64,000 nucleotides of DNA from Pseudacidovorax sp. NFM-22 (GCF_021401245.1 NZ_JACBFY010000008.1:186001-250000), one strand, 5' to 3'. Counted from the first letter of the stretch, positions 30,731 through 39,686 are shown. Notes: generated by a model from the sequence alone, not told the origin. Numbers and translations: made by a program.

Positions 30731-31945
30731 ATGACCTCTGTTGTCGACACCTCGGTTAAGTTCGTCCACAGCGACATGGCCGGTGCGCCCGTGCTCACTG
30801 GGCAGGCGGGCTCGCTGATCGCGCTGCTCGATGCCTTCCTTGTGACGGGTTTCGGCTTGATGAACGCCACGAGCCTGGTTGTCAGCGGCGGGGTCGCAAC
30901 GCTGGCGTTCAGTGGCAGCACGGCAGCGGAGGCCGATGTTGTGATCGTGGTCGCCGGAAGCAGCGTCGCAGCGCTGAATGGCGAGCAGCGAGTCACGGGC
31001 AAGACGGCCGGCACCGTGACCTTCGCCACCGCGGCTCCGGATGGTGCGGCCAGCGGGAGCATCACGTTCAAGATTGCGCCGCTCGGTTGGAGCAAGGTTT
31101 ACGCGGACACAAACAAGGCCGCATACAAGTCCAACGATCCGGCGACCACGGGATGCGTCCTGCGCGTGGATGACACCGACCCTCAGGTGGCACGAGCGGT
31201 GGGATTCGAGAGCATGTCGAGCATCGACATCGGCACCGGCCAGTTCCCCCTCAACTCCCAAGTCTCTGGAGGCCTGCGCTGGGCCAAGTCCTATTCTGCG
31301 AACAGTAATCCCGTTCGCTACACCCTGTGGGGGGACTTGCGGGCGTTCTTCATGGCGCTCGCCGCCCGTACGGGCAGCAGCCCGTCCGATGCGCAATACG
31401 TCGCGGCCGGCGTCCGTGGATTCGGCGACATGGTGGCGCTGCGCCCGAGTGGTGACGTCTTCTGCTGCGCCATCTCTGGCAACCCGGATGACTCCTGGCA
31501 GAGCTACCCCCACTACGGAACGTTCAGCAGCAGCGACGGCGCAGGACTGTTCATGCCGCGGAGTTGGAGTGGCTTTGGTTCCTCCTGGCAGGCCTACAGC
31601 CGCGCGTACATCGGAAGTGAGGGGGCGACTTCTGGCGCTGACCAGGTTTTGGGGACGTTCCCAAGCCCCATTGACGGCAGCATGCGGCTTTCCCAGCGCT
31701 ATCTCCGGCAGTACGCCATCGGCAATACCAGCGACTACGCCCCGCGCGCATCGATTCCCGGCATCTACCACGTCCCCCACGCGGGTGTCTACGCGACGCT
31801 GGGGTACCGGGCGAAGATTCCCGGCACTGGCTCTTTGACAGGGCGCAAGCTCTTGTCCGTGGCGGTCTCCAACACCTATGGTGCCCAAGACGTGAACGGG
31901 GGCATGGGTGTGGTGATGATCGACATCACGGGGCCGTGGCGCTGA
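30731..31945 (+). CDS. Tail protein, possible receptor-interacting (404 aa)
   Basis: Starts MTSVVDTSVKFVHSDMAGAPVL. The first 130 residues are a small beta domain with GTVTFATAAPDGAASGSITFKI; the centre and end (about 150-404) are rich in Gly, Ser and aromatic residues with a disulfide-poor composition, ending in NTYGAQDVNGGMGVVMIDITGPWR. The layout resembles structural tail-fibre or tip-hub proteins in phages of this type. No catalytic motif is seen. Confidence 0.7.
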   Translation: MTSVVDTSVKFVHSDMAGAPVLTGQAGSLIALLDAFLVTGFGLMNATSLVVSGGVATLAFSGSTAAEADVVIVVAGSSVAALNGEQRVTGKTAGTVTFATAAPDGAASGSITFKIAPLGWSKVYADTNKAAYKSNDPATTGCVLRVDDTDPQVARAVGFESMSSIDIGTGQFPLNSQVSGGLRWAKSYSANSNPVRYTLWGDLRAFFMALAARTGSSPSDAQYVAAGVRGFGDMVALRPSGDVFCCAISGNPDDSWQSYPHYGTFSSSDGAGLFMPRSWSGFGSSWQAYSRAYIGSEGATSGADQVLGTFPSPIDGSMRLSQRYLRQYAIGNTSDYAPRASIPGIYHVPHAGVYATLGYRAKIPGTGSLTGRKLLSVAVSNTYGAQDVNGGMGVVMIDITGPWR

Positions 31946-31946
31946 G

Positions 31947-33314
31947 ATGGCCGCACATCGCTACTGGCGCGCCCGGACATTCACCACCTATGAGGGTGGG
32001 CGCGTTTTCGCGCTCTCCGAGTTTCAACTGCTGGCCGGGGCCACGCGGGTTGACGGATCTGCCGTGTTGACGGCCGATGCCTCGCCTGTGAGCGGGACTC
32101 TGGCGTCGTTGAAGGACGCGAGCACCGCAACAACCTGCGTGCTGCCCATCTCGGCGGTTCTGCAGTGGGATTTCGGTGGCTCGCCCCAGAACGTAACGGA
32201 CGTGCGTCTGGGCTCAACGGCCTCGCAGCTGCCGTTTCTGCTCTCGTTCTTCATCGACTGGTCGGACAACGGCGCGGATTGGTCGGTGCTGTACGAGGAC
32301 GGCTTCCCGGGCGTGGCGTGGCCTGGGCCGTCGTCTATGACCGTCACGGCCCCACGGTTGATGGCCGGTGAAACCATGGTCGACCGCGACTGGAGTGACG
32401 GTGTAACCAGCGATGGCACGACCTACAGCACGGGCAGTCCCACCTACGGAATGAGCGGGGGAGGTGACACGCTCGCCTTGGGGGTGTCAGGCACGGACGT
32501 GAAGGTCCGCTTCACCCCGCATGTCAGCTTCGCCGATGTGGACCTGACGTGCGAGTTGGTGCCGGCGGGAGGCGAGGCTGGGATCGTCCTGCGCACGGCA
32601 GGCTGGTCCAACGCAAACGACTCCTATGCCTACGGCGTGTTCATGAACGCGACCGCGGTGGCAATCGCTCGGGGCGACAACGGCGGCAGCGGCTCTTACA
32701 CGCCGATGGTGAGCGCCGCACACGGGGCGAACGTCGGCAACCTCAACACCATGAGGGTGCGCTGGGTGGGAAACCAATACTCGGTGTGGGTCAACGGTAC
32801 GCTGCGGCTCACCGGAACCGACAGCACATACCTCGGAGCTGGTGAAGTCGGCCTGCGGGTCTACAACAGCACTGCCTACTTCAAGAGCCTTGTTGCTCGC
32901 AAGGTGTACACGCAGGACTCCCTGGCGCTGAACCCCATCGGCGGCCCTGTGGCACCGCCTGACTCGCCGTTTCTGCCGCTGGGGGCGTACGCGCCTTCAG
33001 TCGCGGCCTTCGACGTCACGAGGCCGCTCGCTGCGCGACCGAACTTCCTCTATTCGGCAGAAGCGCGAGGACGGATCAGTGGGACCGTCAAGCGCAAGGC
33101 CGATCCCACCAACGTCCCGGTGCGTCGCCGCGTCAGGCTGATTCGGGATCGCGACGGCCTGCTCGTGGCTGAGACGTGGAGCGATGCGGTGACGGGCGCC
33201 TACGAGTTCCTATGGGTCGAAGAATGGGAGGCGTACACCGTCATTGCATATGACTTCGAGCACGACTTTCGTGCAGTCGTCGCAGACAACCTGCAGCCGG
33301 AGGTGATGGCGTGA
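31947..33314 (+). CDS. Tail protein with discoidin-like and LamG-like domains
   Basis: A 455-residue protein. Residues 1-130 look like an F5/8-type C (discoidin) domain: YWRARTFTTYEGGRVFALSEFQLL, LQWDFGGSPQNVTDVRLGS and FFIDWSDNGADWSVLYED. The next 200 residues resemble a laminin-G / concanavalin-like lectin (NANDSYAYGVFMN, WVGNQYSVWVNGT). The C-terminal 75 residues look like a carboxypeptidase-regulatory-like beta domain (GRISGTVKRKADPTNVPVRRRVRL). All three are carbohydrate- or surface-binding folds, so the protein probably touches the host surface. The start directly follows the previous stop. Confidence 0.78.
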   Translation: MAAHRYWRARTFTTYEGGRVFALSEFQLLAGATRVDGSAVLTADASPVSGTLASLKDASTATTCVLPISAVLQWDFGGSPQNVTDVRLGSTASQLPFLLSFFIDWSDNGADWSVLYEDGFPGVAWPGPSSMTVTAPRLMAGETMVDRDWSDGVTSDGTTYSTGSPTYGMSGGGDTLALGVSGTDVKVRFTPHVSFADVDLTCELVPAGGEAGIVLRTAGWSNANDSYAYGVFMNATAVAIARGDNGGSGSYTPMVSAAHGANVGNLNTMRVRWVGNQYSVWVNGTLRLTGTDSTYLGAGEVGLRVYNSTAYFKSLVARKVYTQDSLALNPIGGPVAPPDSPFLPLGAYAPSVAAFDVTRPLAARPNFLYSAEARGRISGTVKRKADPTNVPVRRRVRLIRDRDGLLVAETWSDAVTGAYEFLWVEEWEAYTVIAYDFEHDFRAVVADNLQPEVMA

Positions 33315-33733
33315 GCGCGCTCGACTTCTCCGTCGACGTGAGCGACGCGATCCTTGCGGGCATCGCGTCGCTGCTGGATGCAGGCAGTGCCTCCGCCTTC
33401 ATCACCCTGTTCTCTGGGCCGCGACCGGATCCTGGTGCGGCTGCGGGCTCCGCTGTCGCTCTGGCCACCATCGTTCTGGCCAAGCCGGCGACATCCCTTG
33501 TTGACCATCACCTGGTCTACGTGCCGGCGGATGCGTCGGGAGCGTTGGTGATGGCGCAAGGGGATGCCGTTTGGGGCCGCTGCGTGACCGGCGCGAATGT
33601 TTGGGTCTGGGATGCTGACGTGACGGGGCCTGGCGGTGCTGGCCCGATCAAGATCCAGGGAGCGTCTGCCGAGCTGCCGACGCGGCTCTATGCGGGCGCT
33701 TTGGTTCGTCTCGTTGACCTCTTGATGGCGTGA
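33311..33733 (+). CDS. Small tail-associated protein (140 aa)
   Basis: Starts at a GTG that overlaps the preceding stop by 4 bp. The 140-residue product is beta-rich, with DAGSASAFITLFSGPRPDPGAAAG near the start and GRCVTGANVWVWDADV in the middle. It recalls small chaperone- or linker-like tail proteins encoded between larger tip genes. No motif recognised. Confidence 0.6.
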   Translation: MSALDFSVDVSDAILAGIASLLDAGSASAFITLFSGPRPDPGAAAGSAVALATIVLAKPATSLVDHHLVYVPADASGALVMAQGDAVWGRCVTGANVWVWDADVTGPGGAGPIKIQGASAELPTRLYAGALVRLVDLLMA

Positions 33734-33737
33734 CGAT

Positions 33738-35612
33738 GTGGCAGCCGTGGACCTCCTCTTCCAGCAGGCGCCCGCAGCAGACGGGCAGCTTGTCTTCGGC
33801 GATGACGGCGCCCCGCCGGGTGGCGATGCGACGGTCGGTGGCTTCATCGCGCTCAGGCTCCCCGCGCTTGCTGGGCGCGTGCAGGTGGTGCATGCCGTGG
33901 GCGGTGCGCTGGTCGCATTGCGTCCGACGCTTTCGGGGGGCGTCCGCTATCTCTCCAACACGGAGCGGCCGCTGGTCGGCAAGTCGGCGGTCCGCTTTCA
34001 GCAGTCCGCCCAGCGTGCTGACGGCGTGCGCGATGCGGCAGGTCCGTCAGGCAGGCAGTTGCATGGCGTGGTGGATCTCTCCCAGGCGGCGCAGCCCCTG
34101 TCAGGTCGCCTGTCTGGCCGCTTCGCGGCAGCAGTGTCCGCCGGCGATCTGTCCACCGTTCGAGCGGGACAGGCAAGCGCGCTCGGTGGTCGAGGGGCTT
34201 CGCGGTTTCAGCGCGCCCTTGGCGCATCCGCCTGGCGGTCTGCGCGCTTCCAGGGAGCACTCGGTCGAGGCGAGCAGCACGACTTTCGTTTCCAGCGGGC
34301 GGATGAGCGGGGCGGACGCTGGCGGAGTACTGCCGGTCCTGCGCTCGCTCGCGCCGTCTCGCTCCTCGCGCCCATCGGTCCCGCGCACCCGCTGCAGATC
34401 GGAGCTGTGGGGCGCTTCCAAGATGCGCGACGGCCGCCGGCCGGCATCTGGATCCGGCCGGGCCCGCAACCTGAGGATCCCTGCTACCTGCCGTCTGCGG
34501 AGCTGCTGTTCGCTGAAGCCTGGACCGGATCGCCAGACTTGCTCTTCATCTGTGAGCGGCACTCACCGGAGCCACCTGCGGGCACGGTGGTTGTGCCCAT
34601 TCGAAGGATCTATGCCGTGAAGAACAGCATCGTGCTCACCCGGGTGGATACCAGCGAGCCCATCCCGGCGACGGGCTTTGGCCTCAACCTCGACGCCGAT
34701 TCGTGGGACTGGCAATGGTCTGCGCAGGTGCCGGGTCGATACCTGCCCGTGGTGACGCCGGCCGACCCTCGGGCGCCGTTGGACGTGCTGGCGGTGGTCA
34801 ACGGAACCGCGTTCCGGCTGTGCATCGAGCAACGCGGCCGGGAGCGACGCTTCGGCAGCGATCAGATCCGAGTGAGCGGGCGCGGCCGTGCGGCTCGCCT
34901 CGATGCGCCTTACTCGCCCGTTCGAAACCACGTCGCTTCGTCGGCGCTCACCATCCAGCAGCTGCTCGGGCATGTGCTCAGCGATAACGGGGTGGGCATC
35001 GGATGGGCGGTCGAGTTCGGCGGCACCGACTGGCTGGTGCCGGCGGACACCTGGTCACTGCAGGGCACCTACATCGCGGGCGTACTCGACATCGCCCAGG
35101 CCGCCGGCGCCATCGTGCAGCCGCACCGTACGGAGCAGACGTTGCGCGTGCTGCCTCGCTATCCGGCAGCGCCGTGGGCCTGGTCAGAGCTTGCGCCCGA
35201 CTTCGAGCTGCCGGCTGCTGCTGTGCAGGTTGAAGGCGTGGAGTGGCAGCAGAAGGCCGACTACGACCGGGTATTCGTTGCGGGCACTACCGCGGCGGGC
35301 GTCCTGGGCCAAGTGACGAGGGCTGGGACGGCGGGCAGCAATGTGGCGCCCATGGTGACCCATTCGCTCATCACGCATGCCGATGCCGCCCGCCAGAGGG
35401 CTCTGCCTGTGCTGGCCGACACGGGGCCGCAGGCGTTGGTCACGCTTTCGCTTCAGGTCCTTCCGGAGACCGGGCTGATCCTCCCGAATCAGCTGGTGCG
35501 CTATGTGGATGCCGGCCAGGAGCGATTGGGCCTGGTGCGGTCCATGTCACTCGATTGGCGGCGCCCCCGGCTGCGCCAGTCGATCACTCTCGAAACCCAC
35601 TTGGAGGACTGA
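33738..35612 (+). CDS. Tail tip hub-like protein with short N-terminal repeats (624 aa)
   Basis: The start is a GTG at 33,738; an ATG two bases upstream is out of frame. Residues 85-230 contain repeated R-F-Q positions (86, 156, 170, 184 and 226) with a 14-residue spacing among three of them. The C-terminal two-thirds (from about 280: VPIRRIYAVKNSIVLTRVD, WQWSAQVPGRYLP, RLCIEQRGRERRFGSD) resemble the hub/tip proteins that follow the tape measure in siphoviruses such as YuA-like phages. It probably makes the tail tip and contacts cell-surface proteins. Confidence 0.74.
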   Translation: MAAVDLLFQQAPAADGQLVFGDDGAPPGGDATVGGFIALRLPALAGRVQVVHAVGGALVALRPTLSGGVRYLSNTERPLVGKSAVRFQQSAQRADGVRDAAGPSGRQLHGVVDLSQAAQPLSGRLSGRFAAAVSAGDLSTVRAGQASALGGRGASRFQRALGASAWRSARFQGALGRGEQHDFRFQRADERGGRWRSTAGPALARAVSLLAPIGPAHPLQIGAVGRFQDARRPPAGIWIRPGPQPEDPCYLPSAELLFAEAWTGSPDLLFICERHSPEPPAGTVVVPIRRIYAVKNSIVLTRVDTSEPIPATGFGLNLDADSWDWQWSAQVPGRYLPVVTPADPRAPLDVLAVVNGTAFRLCIEQRGRERRFGSDQIRVSGRGRAARLDAPYSPVRNHVASSALTIQQLLGHVLSDNGVGIGWAVEFGGTDWLVPADTWSLQGTYIAGVLDIAQAAGAIVQPHRTEQTLRVLPRYPAAPWAWSELAPDFELPAAAVQVEGVEWQQKADYDRVFVAGTTAAGVLGQVTRAGTAGSNVAPMVTHSLITHADAARQRALPVLADTGPQALVTLSLQVLPETGLILPNQLVRYVDAGQERLGLVRSMSLDWRRPRLRQSITLETHLED

Positions 35613-35614
35613 CC

Positions 35615-35839
35615 TTGCCCCGCAACATTTTTCGCGCCCTGGCCGAGGTGCTTCCGGATCCGCCGCTACAGGTGGCGACGGTGCAGGTCGTCGCCGAGGG
35701 CCGCGTCACGCTGGAGCTTCCTGGCGGCGGTGTCCTGATCGCCAGAGGCGTCGCCACGGAAGGGCAGTCCGTCTTCGTGCGCGACGGGCTGATCGAGAGC
35801 GAGGCGCCGGCCTTGCCCATCGTGGTGCTGGAGGTCTGA
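35615..35839 (+). CDS. Small tail protein starting at TTG (74 aa)
   Basis: The TTG at 35,615 is preceded by GGAGG seven bases upstream and directly follows the previous stop, giving LPRNIFRALAEVLPDPPLQVATVQVV (first residue read as Met). The product is beta-rich (TLELPGGGVLIARGV, SVFVRDG). Small proteins at this place can be tail-tip assembly or capping proteins. An ATG start would need a different frame, so the TTG is preferred. Confidence 0.66.
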   Translation: MPRNIFRALAEVLPDPPLQVATVQVVAEGRVTLELPGGGVLIARGVATEGQSVFVRDGLIESEAPALPIVVLEV

Positions 35840-35843
35840 CGCA

Positions 35844-36260
35844 ATGCCCCCTGTCTCTCAACAGACCTCGGTGACCGACATCGTCGGGCTCTGCGTGTTC
35901 CTGGCCGCACTGGTCTTCAGCGATGAGGTCGCCGCAGTGGTCGGGCCCTACATCGTGATCCTCGCGGCCGCCTCGATTGGAGCCAGCTTCGCCGTGGCAA
36001 GGCGCGAGCGCACATCGCGCGGAGCTGCGGTTTGGTTCTTCACGCGCGTGTGCGGGCTGGCCGTGTTGCTCACGGCCGGCTTGGCCGCGTGGGCCAGCAC
36101 CTACTACCCCGACCTGAACGAGCGGCTGCTCCTCGCGCCTATCGCGCTGATGGTGGGGTTCGTGGGCGACCGATGGCCGTCCGTTCTCAACCGTGTTCTT
36201 CGGGCATGCCTGGGGTTGCTCGACCTCTTGCGCGGCGGCCCGAAAGGAGGCCCGCAATGA
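35844..36260 (+). CDS. Membrane protein, putative holin component (138 aa)
   Basis: A 138-residue protein with three or four hydrophobic segments (VTDIVGLCVFLAALVF, AAVVGPYIVILAAASIGASF, VCGLAVLLTAGLAAWAS, LLLAPIALMVGFVG), suited to a holin or antiholin. It sits just before another small membrane protein and the endolysin, the usual place for holins. The C-terminus is basic (LRGGPKGGPQ). Confidence 0.72.
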   Translation: MPPVSQQTSVTDIVGLCVFLAALVFSDEVAAVVGPYIVILAAASIGASFAVARRERTSRGAAVWFFTRVCGLAVLLTAGLAAWASTYYPDLNERLLLAPIALMVGFVGDRWPSVLNRVLRACLGLLDLLRGGPKGGPQ

Positions 36261-36565
36261 TGCCGTCCGCAACGTACCTGTTCGCCCTGGCCAACCTGGC
36301 CGTGTGCGCGGCCATCGTCGGCATCAGCATTTGCCGATTGAACGCGATGTGGGGTGCGCGCTGGATGGTGCGCGCCGAATACGCGGGCTACATCGGGGCG
36401 GCCTTCGCCTCGGGTCTCTCCCCCATGTACGGACGCTGGCCGTGGTGGGACTCCATCGCCGTGGCGGCCGCCATTCTGCTCGGCCTCCTGGCCAGCGGCC
36501 GCGCCTGGGCGGGAGACCGAACGCCAGCCGTCGCCACCGACCTCGCACCTCTGGAGCACCAATGA
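36257..36565 (+). CDS. Second small membrane protein, putative holin/antiholin (102 aa)
   Basis: The ATG (followed by a second Met codon) overlaps the previous stop by 4 bp and has AAAGGAGG nine bases upstream. Two or three hydrophobic helices (YLFALANLAVCAAIVGISI, AGYIGAAFASGLSP, SIAVAAAILLGLLA) indicate a small membrane protein. Its stop overlaps the endolysin start. Together with the upstream gene it probably times lysis; which is holin and which antiholin cannot be said. Confidence 0.7.
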   Translation: MMPSATYLFALANLAVCAAIVGISICRLNAMWGARWMVRAEYAGYIGAAFASGLSPMYGRWPWWDSIAVAAAILLGLLASGRAWAGDRTPAVATDLAPLEHQ

Positions 36566-37164
36566 TCGATGCACTGAACCTCGCCGCCTGCACCGGCGCT
36601 ACGGCCGCGAATGCGGCTCGCTTTGCCCCTCATCTCGCTGACGGCATGACCCGCTTCGGCATCGCCTCCCCGCGGGCCATCTCTGTGTTCTTGGGCCAGG
36701 TGGGCATCGAGTCTGAAGGCAAGGCCGGCCCGCTGGCCAGCGTCGAGGAAGACCTGTACTACACGACGGCGGATCGATTGCGTGCCGTGTATCCCAGCCT
36801 CTTCGTGAAGGGCGGGTACCGCGCCGAGCAGTACCTCCGCAACCCCTCGGCCCTCAGCCAGTTGCGGTACCAGGGCTTCCATGGGCGGGGGCTGATCCAG
36901 TTGACCTGGCGCGATGCCTATGTCGCTGCAGGCAAGGCCTTGGGCTATGACTACGTCGAGCGGCCGCAGCTGGTGTGCGAGCCCTTCCACGCGGCGCTCA
37001 CCGCCTGCTGGTTCTTCGCCGAATACAAGGCCTGCCTGCCGGCGGCCGAGGCCGGCGATGTCTACACCGTGACGGGCCGCATCAACGGAGCAGCCCGCCT
37101 CAAGCTGGCCGAGCGCCGGATGCTGACGGATCGCGCGTACCGCGTGCTGGCCCGCTCCCTTTGA
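36562..37164 (+). CDS. GH19 chitinase-like endolysin
   Basis: A 200-residue lytic enzyme that cuts the peptidoglycan sugar backbone. The GH19 fold is indicated by FLGQVGIESEG (catalytic Glu near 50), DLYYTTADRLRAVYP, and GRGLIQLTWRDAY. There is no signal peptide, so it depends on a holin for release. It follows two small membrane proteins and precedes tail-fibre and spanin genes. Similar GH19 lysins are common in phages of Burkholderiales. Confidence 0.9.
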   Translation: MIDALNLAACTGATAANAARFAPHLADGMTRFGIASPRAISVFLGQVGIESEGKAGPLASVEEDLYYTTADRLRAVYPSLFVKGGYRAEQYLRNPSALSQLRYQGFHGRGLIQLTWRDAYVAAGKALGYDYVERPQLVCEPFHAALTACWFFAEYKACLPAAEAGDVYTVTGRINGAARLKLAERRMLTDRAYRVLARSL

Positions 37165-37187
37165 ACCTTCAGTCGAAAGGAACCATC

Positions 37188-38240
37188 ATGACTATCCAGA
37201 TCCTGGCCCCCGCCACCAACGTCGCATGGAGCCCACCCTTGGCCTTGGCGAAAGGTGCACGCATCGAGCTGGTGCTCGTTCGCGGCGACGGTGAGACGTT
37301 GCCGGCGGCCGGCTACGTCGACGTCCAGTTCGCGCGCGAGAGTGGCGATTGGGCCACCGTGGCGGGGCTGAGCGCGAATGTGCCGCGGCTTCTGGTCGAA
37401 GGCCCGGTGTCGATGCGGGTGGGGCGCCGCGGTGAGACCAGGGCCCCGCTTGGCGTCGAGTACCTGGACCTCGCTGCAGCCGGCGGCGGGAGCTCCACGG
37501 GTGGAGCGACGGAGGCGACGCTCGGCACCCGGGCGAGCGAGGCAACGCTGGCAGCGCTGAGCGCCAAGGTGCCGGCGTTGGTCGCCGGCGGCCGGACGCC
37601 GGTCGACGGGTCGGGCGTCACTCAACCGGTGAGCGCCGCCGCGCTGCCGCTGCCGGCGGGCGCTGCGACGGAAACCACCTTGGGGACGGTTGCTGTGCGG
37701 CTGCTGACCTTGCTCGGTGTGCTGCCGGCAGCGCGGGGGGTGCAGACGGCAGCTGCTTCCCTCAGCATGACGGTTGCGTCGGACGATGCACTAGCTACCG
37801 CGTTCGGCAAGCAGAACGATGTCGGCGCCACGGGCGATGGCGTCGACGGCACGCACATGTCGTTCATGAAGCGGCTGTCGTCCCTGCTGAACCTGATCGC
37901 GGGCCGGTTGCCCACGGCCCTGGGTTTCCGCGGCTCGTCTGCCGCGTTGAGCACCGTGCCCGCTGCTTCCCAGGTTGCCTCCAGCTACACGGTAGCCGGC
38001 TCTGCAACGAGCGTGACCATCCGCCCGCTGAACGCCTCACGCCTTGGGCTGATCATCACGAACGACAGCACCGCACTGCTTTACCTGCTGTTCGCTACCT
38101 CTGGCGCTACGACCACCAACTACACCTTGACCGTCAATCCGGGGGACACGCTCATCATCGGCCCGGGTGACTACCAAGGCCCCATTTGCGGCTTGTGGAG
38201 CAGTGCCACCGGCACCGCCCGTATGTCGGAGATCAGCTGA
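37188..38240 (+). CDS. Tail fibre-like protein (350 aa)
   Basis: The ATG is preceded by GAAAGGAACC. The protein starts with a small beta domain (TIQILAPATNVAWSPPLAL), then a Gly/Ser-rich linker, an Ala/Thr-rich region with repeated TEATL / ETTL and PVSAAALPLPAGA motifs, and a C-terminal beta domain (LGLIITNDSTALLYLLF, GDTLIIGPGDY). This layout suits a trimeric fibre or head-fibre protein. It lies after the endolysin rather than with the other tail genes, a place often taken by host-range genes. Confidence 0.66.
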   Translation: MTIQILAPATNVAWSPPLALAKGARIELVLVRGDGETLPAAGYVDVQFARESGDWATVAGLSANVPRLLVEGPVSMRVGRRGETRAPLGVEYLDLAAAGGGSSTGGATEATLGTRASEATLAALSAKVPALVAGGRTPVDGSGVTQPVSAAALPLPAGAATETTLGTVAVRLLTLLGVLPAARGVQTAAASLSMTVASDDALATAFGKQNDVGATGDGVDGTHMSFMKRLSSLLNLIAGRLPTALGFRGSSAALSTVPAASQVASSYTVAGSATSVTIRPLNASRLGLIITNDSTALLYLLFATSGATTTNYTLTVNPGDTLIIGPGDYQGPICGLWSSATGTARMSEIS

Positions 38241-38845
38241 TGCGACTCATCCGAAACCAACCGCCCTACCTGGGCGCGATGACCTGGGCAGCGCTTTTTG
38301 CCCTTTCGACGGCGGGCCTGGCGGTGGGCACGCAGGTTCTAATCACAGACTGGAACCAACCTTTTATCTGGAGCGGCACCCAATGGAACCCGGTCGGGGG
38401 ATCGGTTCGGTTGGCACAAGCCGGGACCATTCTGAGCCTGACCGGGACCACCGCCCAGACTTCATTGGCGTCCTTCAATGTTCCGGGCGGCGTAATGGGA
38501 GCAACGGGCCGCATCGAGCTTGAATTCCAATGCACGATGGCCACCAACGGAGGCGCTACGACAATCATCGGCACGAAGATCGGCGGCATTACGGTGATGT
38601 CGCTGACGTCCACGGCGAATCCCTCCGCTGAACTCAGCTATCGCCACACGATGCGAAACATCAGCGCGAGCGATCAGCGTCATCTTGGTCTCAATTCCCG
38701 TGGCGATGCCCTTGTGCAGGCGGTGCGTGCGTCGGATCGCGCACTAGACACCTCGGCGGCATTCACGATGGAGATCATCGCAATCCCCGGCTCAACCGCC
38801 ACTTCTCTCACCATCACGGGCTATTCGGCCACGCTTCACAAATGA
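38240..38845 (+). CDS. Probable tail fibre or fibre-tip protein (201 aa)
   Basis: The ATG overlaps the preceding stop (TGATG). The N-terminus has a hydrophobic stretch (MTWAALFALSTAGLAVGTQVLITDWN) and then WNQPFIWSGTQWNPVGG, typical of short collar/tail-fibre modules that begin with an 'IWSGxxW' motif; the rest is beta-rich (ATGRIELEFQ, TSLTITGY). It is likely the distal or receptor-binding part of the fibre. Slightly lower G+C than the neighbours, as is common for such genes. Confidence 0.6.
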   Translation: MRLIRNQPPYLGAMTWAALFALSTAGLAVGTQVLITDWNQPFIWSGTQWNPVGGSVRLAQAGTILSLTGTTAQTSLASFNVPGGVMGATGRIELEFQCTMATNGGATTIIGTKIGGITVMSLTSTANPSAELSYRHTMRNISASDQRHLGLNSRGDALVQAVRASDRALDTSAAFTMEIIAIPGSTATSLTITGYSATLHK

Positions 38846-39027
38846 TCGTCATCCCTGCAATCGAAGTGGACGGGGTGCTTCGCCCGTCCGAGCCCTACCC
38901 CGAGAACTGCATCGAGATTCGTTGCAACGGCATCACCTACACCGTCTACGAGCCGGGCGACGATGTACCGATGCTGCCAGGTGCAGCGGCAGACGATCCT
39001 TTGCCTAGCGAGCTTGGCTCGCCATGA
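38842..39027 (+). CDS. Small protein linked to the fibre genes (61 aa)
   Basis: Starts MIVIPAIEVDGVLRPSEP at an ATGA overlap with the fibre-like gene; the second half contains CIEIRCNGITYTVYEPGDD. Its size, position and acidic C-terminus suggest a fibre-assembly or capping protein, but no motif is seen. Confidence 0.5.
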   Translation: MIVIPAIEVDGVLRPSEPYPENCIEIRCNGITYTVYEPGDDVPMLPGAAADDPLPSELGSP

Positions 39028-39380
39028 TCTCCGGACTACACGTGCTGGCCCTGGCCCTAGTGGTCAGCCTGGCGGCGAATGCGGGCCTGGGCGCGGCCTG
39101 GCTGCATGCGCGGGACGCGGCTACGCGCACCACGGGAGAACGCGACTCGGCGCGAGCCGATGCATCGGCCTGCAGCGATGGGGTCGCCGACCTCCGCGAC
39201 CTGGCCGACGAGCGCGGCCGGCGCGCGAAGGCGGCGCAGGACACTGCGGCGCAGCGGCGCCGGCAGCAGGAGGCCATGGCGCAGCTCATCCTGTCGACGC
39301 CAGCGAGCGTGCCGGGCGACGTCTGCGCGAGTGCACAGGCGCGAGTCGACAGCTGGACGCGGGGGAGGGCAGCGCCATGA
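39024..39380 (+). CDS. Rz: Rz-like inner-membrane spanin
   Basis: A 118-residue protein with one N-terminal membrane helix (HVLALALVVSLAANAGLGAAW) and a long charged coiled-coil periplasmic domain (GERDSARADASACSDGVADLRDLADERGRRAKAAQD). The following gene is an overlapping lipoprotein, so the two form a spanin pair that fuses inner and outer membranes at the end of lysis. The ATG overlaps the previous stop by 4 bp. Confidence 0.83.
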   Translation: MISGLHVLALALVVSLAANAGLGAAWLHARDAATRTTGERDSARADASACSDGVADLRDLADERGRRAKAAQDTAAQRRRQQEAMAQLILSTPASVPGDVCASAQARVDSWTRGRAAP

Positions 39381-39646
39381 GGCGAACCGCGGCCCTTGGT
39401 CTGTCTGCGGCCCTGCTGGCGGGATGCGTGGCCGGCGCACCGGTGCGCGTCAATGTGCCTGTGCCGGTCGAGTGCCGCGCGAAAGAGCCGGAGCGGCCCG
39501 CCATGCCCACGGAATCGCTGCGCGTGGGCGTCGACGTTGATCGCTGGGTCGCCGCGGCACAGGCTGAATTGTTGCTGCGGGAGGGCTATGAAGCCGAACT
39601 CGTCGCCGCGCTGAGTGCATGCACGGAGGCCGCAGGCGCCCATTGA
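39377..39646 (+). CDS. Rz1: Rz1-like outer-membrane spanin lipoprotein
   Basis: An 89-residue protein with a lipoprotein signal peptide ending LLAGC and a short proline-containing periplasmic part (VNVPVPVECRAKEPERPAMP). The start overlaps the end of the Rz-like gene by 4 bp. It completes the lysis module. The lipobox and position make the assignment reliable; the C-terminus is longer than in lambda Rz1. Confidence 0.82.
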   Translation: MRRTAALGLSAALLAGCVAGAPVRVNVPVPVECRAKEPERPAMPTESLRVGVDVDRWVAAAQAELLLREGYEAELVAALSACTEAAGAH

Positions 39647-39659
39647 AGCACCGCAGCTG

Positions 39660-39686
39660 CCGCCGGCGCGATCTCATTGCCGGCGG
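39660..39686. other. Hairpin downstream of the spanin genes
   Basis: CCGCCGGC (39,660-39,667) pairs with GCCGGCGG (39,679-39,686) around an 11-nt loop. There is no T-run, so it is not a convincing terminator; it may stabilise the 3' end of the late message. Confidence 0.4.

Noticed and set aside
28979-31888. 969-codon minus-strand frame in the tail region
   Set aside because: Antisense shadow of three tail genes; His/Arg/Gly-rich and without a recognisable fold.
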